A stretch of DNA of 64,000 bases from Bisbaumannia pacifica (GCF_007989625.1 NZ_BJUK01000016.1:1-64000); one strand, 5' to 3'. Shown: positions 19,282 to 28,319, numbered from the stretch's first letter. The notes: generated from the sequence alone by a model not told the origin. A program made the numbers and translations.

Positions 19282-19327
19282 AGGGGCTCGCCATCGCATG
19301 CCCGCAGTGGGCCGCCGAGGAAACGCC

Positions 19328-19366
19328 ATCACGGGGTCGCGCGTAGCGCGACCCCGTGATCGTTTG
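19328..19366 (+). terminator. Terminator of cobA
   Basis: A perfect 15-bp stem (ATCACGGGGTCGCGC / GCGCGACCCCGTGAT) with a GTA loop, then CGTTTG. Confidence 0.8.
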
Positions 19367-19422
19367 GGCCCGCTGCCCTTAGGCCAAGGTCGGTATGACA
19401 GTCGCGCCCGGGGGCGCTATGA

Positions 19423-19440
19423 TTAAAACAGTTGTTTTAA
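19423..19440 (+). promoter_or_regulatory. PsrA-like palindrome upstream of the acyl-CoA dehydrogenase gene
   Basis: TTAAAACAGTTGTTTTAA is a perfect 8-bp dyad around GT and contains AAAC-N4-GTTT, the core of the Pseudomonas PsrA site (G/C-AAAC-N2-4-GTTT-G/C). PsrA is a TetR-family repressor that responds to long-chain acyl signals and controls fatty acid oxidation genes. The site lies 38 nt before the start codon, where a repressor would block transcription. Confidence 0.55.
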
Positions 19441-19477
19441 ATCGTCTGTTGCTTTCAACCGCTCCGAGGAGAGTTCC

Positions 19478-21283
19478 ATGGCCAGTTACCGTGCCCCGCT
19501 TCGCGATATGCGCTTTATCCTCAACGAGGTCTTCGCGGCGCCGGAGACCTGGGCCGCCATGCCCGCGACCCAGGCCCTGGATGCCGACCTGGCCGAGGCG
19601 ATCCTCGAGGAGGGGGCCCGGGTCACCGGCGCCGAGCTCTTGCCCCTCAACCAGAGCGGCGACGCCGAGGGCTGTCGCCTCGAAGACGGTGAGGTGCGCA
19701 CCCCGGCGGGCTTCAAGGAAGCCTTCGCGACCCTGGCCGAGGGCGGCTGGTTCGGCCTGGGGGGCAACCCGGAGCATGACGGCCAGGGCATGCCCAAGCA
19801 GCTCACCGTGGCCTTCGAGGAGATGCTTTACGCCACCAATACCGGCTTCGCCCTCTACCCGGCGCTGAACAGTGGCGCCACCCTGCTGCTCGACAGCCAC
19901 GCCGATGCGGTCACCAAGGCGTGCTACCTGCCGAAGATGTATGCCGGCCAGTGGCTGGGCACCATGTGCCTCACCGAGCCTCACTGCGGCACCGACCTGG
20001 GGCTGATCAAGACCCGCGCCGAGCCGCTGGATGAGCGGCGCTACGCCATTACCGGCACCAAGATCTGGATCACCGGCGGCGAGCACGACCTGGCCGAGAA
20101 TATCGTCCACCTGGTGCTGGCCAAGCTGCCGGACGCCCCGGCGGGGTCCAGAGGCATCTCGCTGTTCCTGGTGCCCAAGTTCAAGGTCGACGAGCGGGGC
20201 GAGCTCGGCGAGCGCAATGCGCTCGGCTGCGGCGGCCTGGAGCACAAGATGGGCATCAAGGGCAGCGCTACCTGCGTGATGAACTTCGACGGCGCCGAGG
20301 GCATCCTGATCGGCGAGCCCCACCAGGGCCTGGCCGCCATGTTCACCATGATGAACTACGAGCGCCTCTCCATCGGCATCCAGGGCCTGGGCCTCGGTGA
20401 GGTGGCCTACCAGAGCGCCATGGACTTCGCCCGGGAACGTCGACAGAGCCGTGCCCCGAGCGGGCCCGCCGAGCCCGAGGCCGCCGCCGATCCCATCCTG
20501 GTGCATCCCGATGTGCGCCGCATGGCCCTGGACGTGAGGGCCTGGAACGAGGGTGGTCGAGCCTTCACCGCCTTCGTCGCCGGTCAGCTCGACCTGGCCA
20601 AGTTCCACCCCGAGGCGGCGGTGCGCGACCAGGCCGATGAGATGGTGGCGCTGCTGACGCCGGTGGCCAAGGCCTTCCTCACCGATCGCGGCTTCGAGGC
20701 CACGGTCACCGCCCAGCAGCTCTACGGCGGCAATGGCTACTGCGTGGAGTGGGGCGCCGAGCAGTATGTGCGCGACGCGCGCATCGCCATGATCTACGAG
20801 GGCACCAACGGCATCCAGGCCATGGACCTGGTGGGGCGCAAGCTGGCCCGCAATCGTGGCGCCTACCTGGCCCGCTTCGCCGCGGCCATGCGCGCCGACC
20901 TGGCGGAGGGGGGCGACGCCGAGATCGCCGATTTCCGCGATGCCGCCACCCAGGCCCTGGTGCGCCTGGAGGCGGTCGTCGACGGCCTGCTGGCGCGCGC
21001 CGGCGACAATCCCGATGAGCTGGGCGCCGCCGCCACCGATGTCCTGGAGCTGCTGGGCCTGGTGGCCTACGCCTGGATGTGGTGGAAGATGGCCCGGGCG
21101 GCGCGTCACGGCCTGGCCGCGGAGGGTGCCAGCGGTGAGGCCTTCTACCGTGCCAAGCTGGCGGTGGGTCGGTATTTCCTTTCCCGCCAACTGCCCAAGG
21201 CGCTAAGCCTGGAGGCACGCATCCGCGGCGGCGCCGAACCGCTGATGGGCCTGGCCGAGGAGGCCTTCTACCCGGTCGATTGA
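19478..21283 (+). CDS. Acyl-CoA dehydrogenase, large (about 600-residue) type
   Basis: A 601-residue FAD enzyme of the extended acyl-CoA dehydrogenase subgroup that includes Pseudomonas FadE-like PA0506-type proteins and DmdC-like enzymes. The FAD/substrate region reads GTMCLTEPHCGTDLGLIKT, and the probable catalytic glutamate lies in AMIYEGTNGIQAMDL. It carries out the first step of beta-oxidation, or a related acyl-CoA oxidation. GAGGAGAG precedes the ATG. The perfect AAAC-N4-GTTT palindrome upstream suggests fatty-acid-responsive control. Chain-length preference cannot be read from the sequence. Confidence 0.9.
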   Translation: MASYRAPLRDMRFILNEVFAAPETWAAMPATQALDADLAEAILEEGARVTGAELLPLNQSGDAEGCRLEDGEVRTPAGFKEAFATLAEGGWFGLGGNPEHDGQGMPKQLTVAFEEMLYATNTGFALYPALNSGATLLLDSHADAVTKACYLPKMYAGQWLGTMCLTEPHCGTDLGLIKTRAEPLDERRYAITGTKIWITGGEHDLAENIVHLVLAKLPDAPAGSRGISLFLVPKFKVDERGELGERNALGCGGLEHKMGIKGSATCVMNFDGAEGILIGEPHQGLAAMFTMMNYERLSIGIQGLGLGEVAYQSAMDFARERRQSRAPSGPAEPEAAADPILVHPDVRRMALDVRAWNEGGRAFTAFVAGQLDLAKFHPEAAVRDQADEMVALLTPVAKAFLTDRGFEATVTAQQLYGGNGYCVEWGAEQYVRDARIAMIYEGTNGIQAMDLVGRKLARNRGAYLARFAAAMRADLAEGGDAEIADFRDAATQALVRLEAVVDGLLARAGDNPDELGAAATDVLELLGLVAYAWMWWKMARAARHGLAAEGASGEAFYRAKLAVGRYFLSRQLPKALSLEARIRGGAEPLMGLAEEAFYPVD

Positions 21284-21304
21284 TTGGGCTCCTGGTGCGC
21301 CGCC

Positions 21305-21340
21305 CGCCGATGCCCAGCCTGGTGTGGGGCATCGGCGTTC
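21305..21340. terminator. Bidirectional hairpin between acyl-CoA dehydrogenase and the solute-binding protein gene
   Basis: A perfect 11-bp stem (CGCCGATGCCC / GGGCATCGGCG) between two convergent stop codons. It lacks a strong T-tract. Its loop text resembles the hairpin at the end of argP. Confidence 0.55.
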
Positions 21341-21345
21341 AGGGG

Positions 21346-22428
21346 TCAGGGGGAGGGCGCGGTATCGATACCGCGCGAAAACTCCCGGCGCCAGCGGGCC
21401 AGCAGGGCCTGGCGCTTGAGGTCGTCCAGGGTGGCCAGCAGGCTCGGCCCTAGCGGGATGGGGCGCAGCGCCTCACCGTGGGCATCGCGCAGGGCCTCGG
21501 CGGTGCCGGGGCCGCGCAGCGAGGGGTGCAGGGCCCCCAGCGGCGTGGCTGCGGCGATCACTCGCTGCCCCGGCTCGCCGATCAAAAAGTTCAGGAAGCG
21601 CCGGGCCTGCCGTGGGTGCGGGGCCTGCCTCGGGATCAGCGCCAGGCGCCGCGTGACCAGGGTGTAGTCGCTGGGAATCACCAGGGTGAGCGCCGGGTTC
21701 GCCGCCACGGTGGCGCTGGCATAGCTGCCCAGCAGGTTGTAGCCCAGCCAGTAGCGGCCCTCGTCGAGTCCGTTCAGCATCTCGCCGGTGGTGGTCGCCA
21801 GGACGCTTTCCGCCTCGCCCAAGGCCGCTACCAGGTCCCAGTAGCGGGGCGAGCGGCGCGCCTCCTCGATGGCATAGGAGTAGCCCGCCCCGCTGCGCCT
21901 CGGGTCATAGGTGACGACCCGACCACGCAGGGCGTCGCCGTGACGCTCCAGTAGCTCGAGCAGGGCGGCGTGGCTGTCGGGCCGCCCGAAGCGCTCGATC
22001 AGTTCCCGGCGCACCACCATGACCACCGGCTCGAAGGTGAAGGCGAACAGCTCCTGACGCCAGCGGGCCCAGCGCGGCCAGGCCGCGGCGGCGTCGCTCT
22101 CCAGGGCCTGTGCCTGGCCGGCGTTGGCGAGGTGATACTGCCAGGGCATGGCCGAGGAGATCAGCAGGTCCGCCTCGTCCGGGGCCGCCAGGAAGCGCTG
22201 GTGCAGCGTCAGGGTGTCGAGATTGCGGTAGGTGAGGGCGATCTCCGGGTGGCGGGCGTGGAAGGCCTCGAGCAGCGGGCGCATATAGGGCAGGTCCAGG
22301 GCGCCGTGCACGACCAGGGCGTCGCGCGCCTGGCTCCCGGCCTCGGCCGGATAGTGGAGTGACTCCTCGGCGAGGGCGGGATGCCCGAGCAGAAGCAGCA
22401 GCAGGCAGGTCGTCGCGAGGGCCTTCAT
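21346..22428 (-). CDS. Periplasmic solute-binding protein linked to a TctDE-type sensor
   Basis: A 360-residue secreted protein with a clear signal peptide (MKALATTCLLLLLLGHPALA) and an Fe3+/putrescine-type type 2 periplasmic binding fold. No ABC permease or ATPase gene accompanies it. Its ATG overlaps the kinase stop by 4 nt (ATGA), so it is the last gene of iclR-tctD-tctE. That arrangement suggests it presents a ligand to the sensor kinase and does not feed a transporter of its own. The ligand is unknown, perhaps a carboxylate. A 20-bp perfect palindrome lies inside its last codons (21357-21376). Confidence 0.75.
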   Translation of the reverse strand: MKALATTCLLLLLLGHPALAEESLHYPAEAGSQARDALVVHGALDLPYMRPLLEAFHARHPEIALTYRNLDTLTLHQRFLAAPDEADLLISSAMPWQYHLANAGQAQALESDAAAAWPRWARWRQELFAFTFEPVVMVVRRELIERFGRPDSHAALLELLERHGDALRGRVVTYDPRRSGAGYSYAIEEARRSPRYWDLVAALGEAESVLATTTGEMLNGLDEGRYWLGYNLLGSYASATVAANPALTLVIPSDYTLVTRRLALIPRQAPHPRQARRFLNFLIGEPGQRVIAAATPLGALHPSLRGPGTAEALRDAHGEALRPIPLGPSLLATLDDLKRQALLARWRREFSRGIDTAPSP

Positions 22429-23801
22429 GGCGTGTCTCCCGGGAAGCGCAGGCCGATTCTCAGGCCCCGTCCCGCGACGCCATCCTCCAGGAAGAGGCGT
22501 GCCTGGTGGCTGCGGGCGATGCCGTCGACGATGGCCAGGCCCAACCCCGAGCCGTCGCCGCCACCGTCGCCGCCGCGATGGAAGGGGCGCAGCATCAGCC
22601 GGCGCTGCGCGGCGGGGATGCCCGGCCCGTCGTCCTCCACCTCCAGGGTCGGCGGGCTGGCATGGACCCTCAAGGTGATGCGCCGGGCGCCGTAGCGTCG
22701 GGCGTTGTCGATCAGGTTGCCCAGCGCCTCCTCGAGTTGCCAGTCGATGCCCGAGATCATCACCGCCGTCTCCGGGGTCTCCACGCCCAGGTCGATGCCC
22801 TCCCGATGACAGCCGGTCCAGTGGTGGCGTACCGCCTCCCGGGCCAGGGGGACGAGGTCGAGGCGGACCCGTTCGGGGTGGTATTCGGGGTTGTTGAGTC
22901 GCGTCAGGGAGAGCAGCTGGACGGCCAGGCGCGAGATGCGGTTGCCGCTGGCCCGGATCGCCTCCAGGGCCTCCCGCCAGCGCGCGGGGTCCTCCTGGCG
23001 CAGGGCCAGCTCGGCCCGCGCCGTCAAGCCGGCCAGGGGGGTGCGCAGCTGGTGGGAGGCATCGCCGATAAAGCGCTCCTGATTGGCGCGTACTCGACGC
23101 ATGCGCGCCAGTAGCTCATTGAGCGTCTCGCGCAGCTCCGCCAGCTCCCGGGGCAGCGGCAGCTCCAGCGGCGCCAGGGTGCGCGGGTCTCGGGCCTGAA
23201 TCGCTCGACGCAGGCGGGTCAGCGGCGCCAGCGCGGCGCGAATCGCCAGCAACAGGATGGTCACCGCCAGGGCCGCCATGCCGAGGATATAGGCCAGGCT
23301 GGAGCGCAGCAGCTCCCCGGCCAGGCGCTCGCGCCCCTCGCGGCTATGGGCGACCCGCACCTCGAAACGCTCGCCGCGGCGCCAGTCCTCGAGCCGCACA
23401 CGGCCCACGCCCTGGCGAAGGGGCAGCTCGCCCCGCTGGATATCGCGATACAGCAGGCCGTCACCCTCGGGTGGCGGATCCCGGGGATCCCCGGGCAGGC
23501 GAGCGTTGCCGGTGATGAAGTTGTCCTCGGCGTCATAGAGGGCGTAGAAGACCCGCTCCTCGGCATCGGTGGCCAGCATCTCGAGGGCCGCCGGCGGCAG
23601 GTCGAGCCACAGGCGGTCGTCCAGCCATTGCACCTGCTCGGCGATCGCCAGGATGGCCGCTTCCAGCAGGCGATCATGGGCACGGTCGGCGGTGCGCCGG
23701 GCCTCGACCCAGGCCTGCAGGATCATCAGCCCGCCCAGGGCCAGCAGCGGCAGCAGCAGCCAGGTCAGCAGGCGGCGGTAGAGGCTGTCGCGGCGAATCA
23801 C
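22425..23801 (-). CDS. tctE: Sensor histidine kinase, TctE type
   Basis: A 458-residue membrane kinase. It has an N-terminal transmembrane helix (about 10-30), a periplasmic 2CSK_N-type sensor region (about 31-165), a second helix (about 168-190), HAMP, and a HisKA domain with the phospho-acceptor histidine in DASHQLRTPLAGL. The HATPase domain has N (LIDNARRYG), G1 (EDDGPGI) and G2 (GSGLGLAIV) boxes. It overlaps tctD upstream and the binding protein downstream by 4 nt each. It probably senses tri- or dicarboxylates and drives tctCBA. Confidence 0.88.
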   Translation of the reverse strand: MIRRDSLYRRLLTWLLLPLLALGGLMILQAWVEARRTADRAHDRLLEAAILAIAEQVQWLDDRLWLDLPPAALEMLATDAEERVFYALYDAEDNFITGNARLPGDPRDPPPEGDGLLYRDIQRGELPLRQGVGRVRLEDWRRGERFEVRVAHSREGRERLAGELLRSSLAYILGMAALAVTILLLAIRAALAPLTRLRRAIQARDPRTLAPLELPLPRELAELRETLNELLARMRRVRANQERFIGDASHQLRTPLAGLTARAELALRQEDPARWREALEAIRASGNRISRLAVQLLSLTRLNNPEYHPERVRLDLVPLAREAVRHHWTGCHREGIDLGVETPETAVMISGIDWQLEEALGNLIDNARRYGARRITLRVHASPPTLEVEDDGPGIPAAQRRLMLRPFHRGGDGGGDGSGLGLAIVDGIARSHQARLFLEDGVAGRGLRIGLRFPGDTP

Positions 23802-24460
23802 CGGGCTTCCAGCAGGTAGCCGAGACCGCGCACGGTGCGCAGCGCGATCTCCTCGTGCGAAAGGCGCTTGCGCAGGCGATGCACATAGACCTCGATGGCA
23901 TTGTCGCCCATGGCTTCTCCCTGGAAGGCCTCCTCGGCGAGGCGCGCCTTGTCCACCGGCTCGCCGGCATGGCGCAGCAGGCAGGCCAGCAGGCGCTGCT
24001 CCCGGGGCGGTAGCGCCAGCGTCTGACCCGCCAGGGTGAAGCGCTGGGCCAGGGCGTCGAAGTGCAGCGGCCCCAGTTGCAGGACCTGGCCACGCTCCCG
24101 GCGGCGCAGCAGGGCGCGGACCCGCGCCTCCAGTTCGTCGAGGGCGAAGGGCTTGGCCAGGTAGTCGTCGGCGCCCAGGTCGAGGCCGCGCACCCGGTCC
24201 TCCACCGCCCCGCGGGCGGTGAGGATCAGCACCGGGGTGTCGCCGTCATGGCGGCGCATGGTGGCCAGCACCTCCAGCCCACCGCAGCCGGGCAGGTTGA
24301 GGTCGAGCAGGATCAGGTCCTGGCCATGGTCCGCGGTGTCGAGGCGGGTACGGGCGGCGTTGCCATCGTTGAGCCGTTCGACCCGGTGCCCCTCCAGGCT
24401 CAGGGCATCGCCCAGGGTCTCCGCCAGCAGGGGATCGTCTTCTACCAGCAGTAGCCTCAT
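23798..24460 (-). CDS. tctD: OmpR-family response regulator, TctD type
   Basis: A 220-residue response regulator with an N-terminal receiver (MRLLLVEDDPLLAETLG, phospho-acceptor aspartate in LILLDLNLPG, then K in YLAKPF) and a C-terminal winged helix (about 125-218, VYVHRLRKRL...TVRGLGYLLE). I chose the ATG at 24460, which overlaps the iclR stop by 4 nt; the frame continues 35 codons upstream without similarity. It is the partner of the adjacent kinase and the likely activator of tctCBA. Confidence 0.9.
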   Translation of the reverse strand: MRLLLVEDDPLLAETLGDALSLEGHRVERLNDGNAARTRLDTADHGQDLILLDLNLPGCGGLEVLATMRRHDGDTPVLILTARGAVEDRVRGLDLGADDYLAKPFALDELEARVRALLRRRERGQVLQLGPLHFDALAQRFTLAGQTLALPPREQRLLACLLRHAGEPVDKARLAEEAFQGEAMGDNAIEVYVHRLRKRLSHEEIALRTVRGLGYLLEAR

Positions 24461-25056
24461 GGGGCCACCTCCGCCGCGCCGGCGAGGGTCCGACAGGCCG
24501 TGGCCAGGGCCCGGCGTGCCGCCTGGGGGGCCAGGCGGCCGGCGGGGCCGGAGAGCGACAGCCACAGCGCCTCGGCGCCGAGCGCCTCGGGAAGCGCCTG
24601 GCAGATCATGGTGCCGCCGGGCAAGGCGAGGCGCGGGTCGCCCGGCGCTTGCAGCGGCCAGCGGCGCCCGGGACTGAGCTCATGACGCAGTTCCTGATTC
24701 GGCAGCGCCACCAGGCGGCACTCGGCCTCGTCGCCGCGACTCGCCAGCAGGGCGGCGGTCTCGCCGGTGGTGGCGGCCAGCCGGTCCAGCGCGGGCTGGA
24801 GGCGCGCCGCCAATTCCCGGGAGGGGGGGTGCCGCCGGGCCAGGCGCGCCGGGCTGGCCCCCAGGCGCCAGCGGCCATCGGCGCTACGCTGTACATAGTC
24901 GAAGCGCTCCAGCGAGCCCAGCAGGCGTAGCAGGGTGCTCTTGTAGAAGCCGGTGGCCTGGGCGAGTTCGGCCAGGCTCAGCGTCTCCCGGTCGGTGTCG
25001 AAGGCCTCGAGCGCCGTCAGCGCCCGTTCCACGGCCTCCACGCGATCCTGTGCCAT
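24457..25056 (-). CDS. IclR-family transcriptional regulator (short)
   Basis: A 199-residue protein with an IclR-type N-terminal winged helix (about 1-65, LSLAELAQATGFYKSTLLRLLGSLE) and a shortened effector domain that retains some IclR character. Typical members have 240-270 residues, so the ligand domain is reduced by about 50. It heads the operon with the TctDE-type system and is divergent from tctC across 182 nt that hold a CTTACA-GAAT-TGTAAG palindrome. A carboxylate effector is plausible but not shown. Confidence 0.8.
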   Translation of the reverse strand: MAQDRVEAVERALTALEAFDTDRETLSLAELAQATGFYKSTLLRLLGSLERFDYVQRSADGRWRLGASPARLARRHPPSRELAARLQPALDRLAATTGETAALLASRGDEAECRLVALPNQELRHELSPGRRWPLQAPGDPRLALPGGTMICQALPEALGAEALWLSLSGPAGRLAPQAARRALATACRTLAGAAEVAP

Positions 25057-25165
25057 GACGACGTCTCCGGGGCAGGGGGTGCAACTTTGGTCGTAAATTC
25101 ACGGCGCGGCGTTGACCCCGTCGAAGGGGACGCCTAGCTTTCTATCCTGAGGAATGAAGTTCTGC

Positions 25166-25181
25166 CTTACAGAATTGTAAG
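25166..25181. promoter_or_regulatory. Palindromic operator between iclR and tctC
   Basis: CTTACAGAATTGTAAG is a perfect 6-bp dyad with a 4-nt spacer in the divergent promoter region. It is a natural candidate for the IclR protein or for TctD. The overlapping TCTGCCTTACAGA is a second short dyad. Confidence 0.5.
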
Positions 25182-25238
25182 CTAGCCCGACCGATTCGAC
25201 AAGTGCCATCTCAGGCGCATCCAAGGGAGACCACAACA

Positions 25239-26225
25239 ATGCCCAAGACCACGCCACTCAAGCTGTTCGCCATCGCCGCTCTCACCGTTAGCGCCGGGGC
25301 CGCCCAGGCCTTCGAGCCCCAGGGACGGGTCGAGTGCATCGCCCCCGCCGATCCCGGCGGCGGCTGGGACTTCACCTGCCGCAGCGTGGGCAATGTACTG
25401 GAGGCGCTGGACCTGGTGCCGGCCAGCGTGCAGACCATCAACATGGCCGGTGCCGGCGGCGGCGTGGCCTTTGCGCATACCGTGAGCCGGCGCGCCGGCA
25501 ACGAGCAGTTGCTGGTGGCGGCCTCCACCGCGACCACCACCCGCCTGGCCCAGGGGCAGTTCCCGGGCATGACCGCCGATATGGTCAACTGGATCGGCGC
25601 CCTGGGGGCCGACTACGGGGTCATCGCCGTGGCCACCGACTCGGAATACGACGACCTGCCCGAGCTGATGGCCGCCCTCGATGAGGACCCGCGCAGCGTC
25701 AAGTTCGCCGGGGGTAGTGCCAAGGGGGGCTGGGATCATCTCAAGGTGCTGATCGCCGCCCAAGCCGCCGGCGTCGATGAGCTGCCGCGCATTCCCTACC
25801 TGTCGTACAACAACGGCGGCGAGGCCATGACTCAGGTGGTGGGCGGCCATGTCGATGCCTTCACCGGGGATATCACCGAGGCCCAGGGCTTTCTGGAGTC
25901 CGGCGACCTGCGCGTGCTGGCGGTGCTCTCCGAGGAGCGCCTGCCCGGTGAGTTCGCCGATATTCCCACCGCCCGGGAGCAGGGCATCGATGCCCTCGGC
26001 CCCAACTGGCGTGGCTTCTATATGCCGGCGGAGATCTCCGAGGATGCGCGGCAGTACTGGATCGACGCCATGGATACCCTCTACGCCAGCCAGGAGTGGC
26101 AGGACGTCATGACCAATAACGGCCTGATGCCCTTCCATATGAGCGCCGGCGAATTCGAGCGCTTCGTGACCGAGCAGATCGCCGAGATCCAACAACTCTC
26201 CCAAGACATCGGGCTGGTTCAGTGA
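25239..26225 (+). CDS. tctC: Tripartite tricarboxylate transporter binding protein
   Basis: A 328-residue periplasmic protein of the Bug/TctC family. The signal peptide ends at about residue 24 (ALTVSAGAAQA-FEPQG). The ligand region carries the PADPGGGWDFTCR loop characteristic of TctC-like proteins. It delivers citrate or a similar carboxylate to TctAB. AAGGGAG precedes the ATG at 25239; an upstream frame extension of 12 codons would hide the signal peptide. Its TGA overlaps the tctB ATG by 1 nt. Bug family ligands vary widely, so citrate is only one possibility. Confidence 0.9.
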   Translation: MPKTTPLKLFAIAALTVSAGAAQAFEPQGRVECIAPADPGGGWDFTCRSVGNVLEALDLVPASVQTINMAGAGGGVAFAHTVSRRAGNEQLLVAASTATTTRLAQGQFPGMTADMVNWIGALGADYGVIAVATDSEYDDLPELMAALDEDPRSVKFAGGSAKGGWDHLKVLIAAQAAGVDELPRIPYLSYNNGGEAMTQVVGGHVDAFTGDITEAQGFLESGDLRVLAVLSEERLPGEFADIPTAREQGIDALGPNWRGFYMPAEISEDARQYWIDAMDTLYASQEWQDVMTNNGLMPFHMSAGEFERFVTEQIAEIQQLSQDIGLVQ

Positions 26226-26677
26226 TGACCTTCAACGACCGCATCTTCGGGGTGCTGCTGATCGTCCTGGCCGTTGCCTACGGCTGGGGCGCCACCCAGT
26301 TTCCCGAACCGTTCGGCGGGGCCGAAGGCGTCGGCCCCGAGACCTTCCCCTACCTGCTGGCCGTGGTGCTCGGGGTCGCGAGCCTCTACCTGATCGTGCG
26401 CCCCGACCCGGATAACGCCTGGCCCTGGAGTCGCACCGGAATCGAGATGGTCATCGCCGTGCTGGTGCTGATCGTCTACACCGCGCTGCTGCAGCCGCTG
26501 GGCTTTATCCTCAGCACCCTGCTGGCGGTGGGCACCCTGTGCTGGCGCATGGGGGCCACGCCGATCCGTGCCTATGTCACCGGCGGCATCGCCGGGGTGG
26601 TGGTGTTCGTGATCTTCAACTATGCCCTCCACCTCGCCCTGCCGCTGGGCCTGCTCTCCTTCCTGGAGGTGAACTGA
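26225..26677 (+). CDS. tctB: Tripartite tricarboxylate transporter small membrane subunit
   Basis: A 150-residue protein with four predicted transmembrane helices, the typical TctB size and topology, including the conserved GPETFPYLLAVVLG turn near residue 40. It pairs with TctA in the inner membrane. The start codon overlaps the tctC stop (TGATG), and its own stop overlaps tctA in the same way. Confidence 0.9.
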   Translation: MTFNDRIFGVLLIVLAVAYGWGATQFPEPFGGAEGVGPETFPYLLAVVLGVASLYLIVRPDPDNAWPWSRTGIEMVIAVLVLIVYTALLQPLGFILSTLLAVGTLCWRMGATPIRAYVTGGIAGVVVFVIFNYALHLALPLGLLSFLEVN

Positions 26678-28203
26678 TGGAAACCCTAGGCTATCTGATC
26701 GACGGTTTCGGTGTGGCCCTGGCGCCCCACAACCTGATGTTCGCCCTGCTGGGGGCCTTCCTGGGGACCCTGATCGGCGCGCTGCCCGGGCTGGGCCCGG
26801 CCAATGGCGTGGCGATCCTGATCCCGCTGGCCTTTACCCTGGGGCTGGCCCCGGAGACGGCGCTGATCATGCTGACCTCGGTCTATGCCGGGGCCATGTA
26901 TGGCGGGCGCATCTCCTCCATCCTGCTCAATATTCCCGGCGACGAGCCGGCGATGATGACCTGCCTGGATGGTTACCCCATGGCCCAGCAGGGCAAGGCC
27001 GCCGAGGCGCTGGCGATCTCGGCCATCGCCTCCTTCATGGGCAGCCTGATCGCCACCGTGGGCCTGATCCTGCTGGCGCCGATCCTCGCCGACTTCGCCC
27101 TGACCTTCGGTCCCGCCGAGTACTTCGCGCTCTTCCTGCTGGCCTTCGCCACCCTCGGCGGCATCACCGGCAAGAACCCCGTCAAGACGGTGGTCGCGGC
27201 CTGCCTGGGGCTGATGATCGCCACCATGGGCATCGACAACACCGGGGTGCAGCGCTACACCTTCGGCGTGCTCGAGCTCTACGAGGGCGTCGACTTCATC
27301 ATCGCCATCGTCGGCCTGTTCGCCATCTCCGAGCTGCTGTTCTTCATCGAGGAGAAGGCGGGGGGCGGCAAGGAGAAGATGGCCGTCAACAAGCTGTCGC
27401 TCTCCTGGGCGGAGATTCGCGGGATCATGCCGTCGAGCATCCGCGGCGGTGTGCTGGGCTTTATCGCCGGCGTGCTGCCGGGCGCGGGCGCCTCCCTGGG
27501 CAGCTTTATCGGCTATACCCTCGAGAAGAAGATGGTGGGCAGCAAGGGGTACTTCGGGAAGGGCGACCCGCGCGGCGTGGCCGGCCCCGAGGCCGGTAAC
27601 AACGGCGCCTCCAGCGGTGCCCTGGTGCCCATGCTGACCCTGGGCGTGCCGGGCAGCGGCACCACCGCGGTGCTGCTGGCGCTGCTGATCTCGATGAATA
27701 TCACCCCGGGACCGCTGATGTTCACCCAGAACGCCGATATCGTCTGGGGCGTGATCGCCGCCCTGCTGATCGGCAACTTCCTGCTGCTGGTGCTGAATAT
27801 CCCCCTGGTGGGCATCTTCGTCAGGCTGCTTTCGGTGCCGCCGAAGTACCTGTTGCCGATCGTCACCATGATCGCCTTCGTCGGCATCTACTCGATCAGC
27901 AACACCACCTTCGATCTCTACTTCATGGTGGCCTTCGGTGTCGCGGGCTATGTGCTGCGCAAGCTGGAGATTCCCCTGGTGCCGGTGATCCTCGGCCTGC
28001 TGCTGGGCCCGGAGATGGAGAAGAACCTGCGCCATGCCCTGGATATCTCCGGGGGCGACTGGAGCGTCTTGTGGAACAGCGGCCTGGCCATCGGTCTCTG
28101 GGTGTTCGCCGGCCTGGGCCTGATCCTGCCCTACCTGGTCGGCCCGCTGTTGCGCCGTCGCATGAAGGTGGCCGCCGGCAGCGGTGGCCCCGAAGGGGAT
28201 TGA
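26677..28203 (+). CDS. tctA: Tripartite tricarboxylate transporter large membrane subunit
   Basis: A 508-residue, 12-transmembrane protein of the TctA family, the main ion-coupled carboxylate pore. Family signatures are LIGALPGLGPANGVAIL near the N-terminus and the mirror-image LPGAGASLGSFIGY plus the GNNGASSGALVPMLTLGVPG segment in the middle. It closes the tctCBA operon before a strong terminator. Confidence 0.95.
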   Translation: METLGYLIDGFGVALAPHNLMFALLGAFLGTLIGALPGLGPANGVAILIPLAFTLGLAPETALIMLTSVYAGAMYGGRISSILLNIPGDEPAMMTCLDGYPMAQQGKAAEALAISAIASFMGSLIATVGLILLAPILADFALTFGPAEYFALFLLAFATLGGITGKNPVKTVVAACLGLMIATMGIDNTGVQRYTFGVLELYEGVDFIIAIVGLFAISELLFFIEEKAGGGKEKMAVNKLSLSWAEIRGIMPSSIRGGVLGFIAGVLPGAGASLGSFIGYTLEKKMVGSKGYFGKGDPRGVAGPEAGNNGASSGALVPMLTLGVPGSGTTAVLLALLISMNITPGPLMFTQNADIVWGVIAALLIGNFLLLVLNIPLVGIFVRLLSVPPKYLLPIVTMIAFVGIYSISNTTFDLYFMVAFGVAGYVLRKLEIPLVPVILGLLLGPEMEKNLRHALDISGGDWSVLWNSGLAIGLWVFAGLGLILPYLVGPLLRRRMKVAAGSGGPEGD

Positions 28204-28230
28204 TGACGAAGGCGACCTCTCGTCGCCTCG

Positions 28231-28263
28231 GGGGCATCGGCAGCGCCGATGCCCCTTTTTTTT
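28231..28263 (+). terminator. Terminator of tctCBA
   Basis: A perfect 11-bp stem (GGGGCATCGGC / GCCGATGCCCC), loop AGC, followed by eight T residues. Confidence 0.93.
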
Positions 28264-28302
28264 GCTTGCTCCTCCGGCGTGGGTCAAGGTGCCCAGCCGT
28301 TA

Positions 28303-28319
28303 GGCGCCACCATGGTGCA
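28303..28319 (+). promoter_or_regulatory. NtrC-like site 1 upstream of urease
   Basis: GGCGCCACCATGGTGCA matches the enteric NtrC consensus TGCACTAAAATGGTGCA at 12 of 17 positions, with the right half ATGGTGCA complete and GCGC-N7-GTGC spacing kept. It lies about 160 bp before the expected transcription start. Confidence 0.55.
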
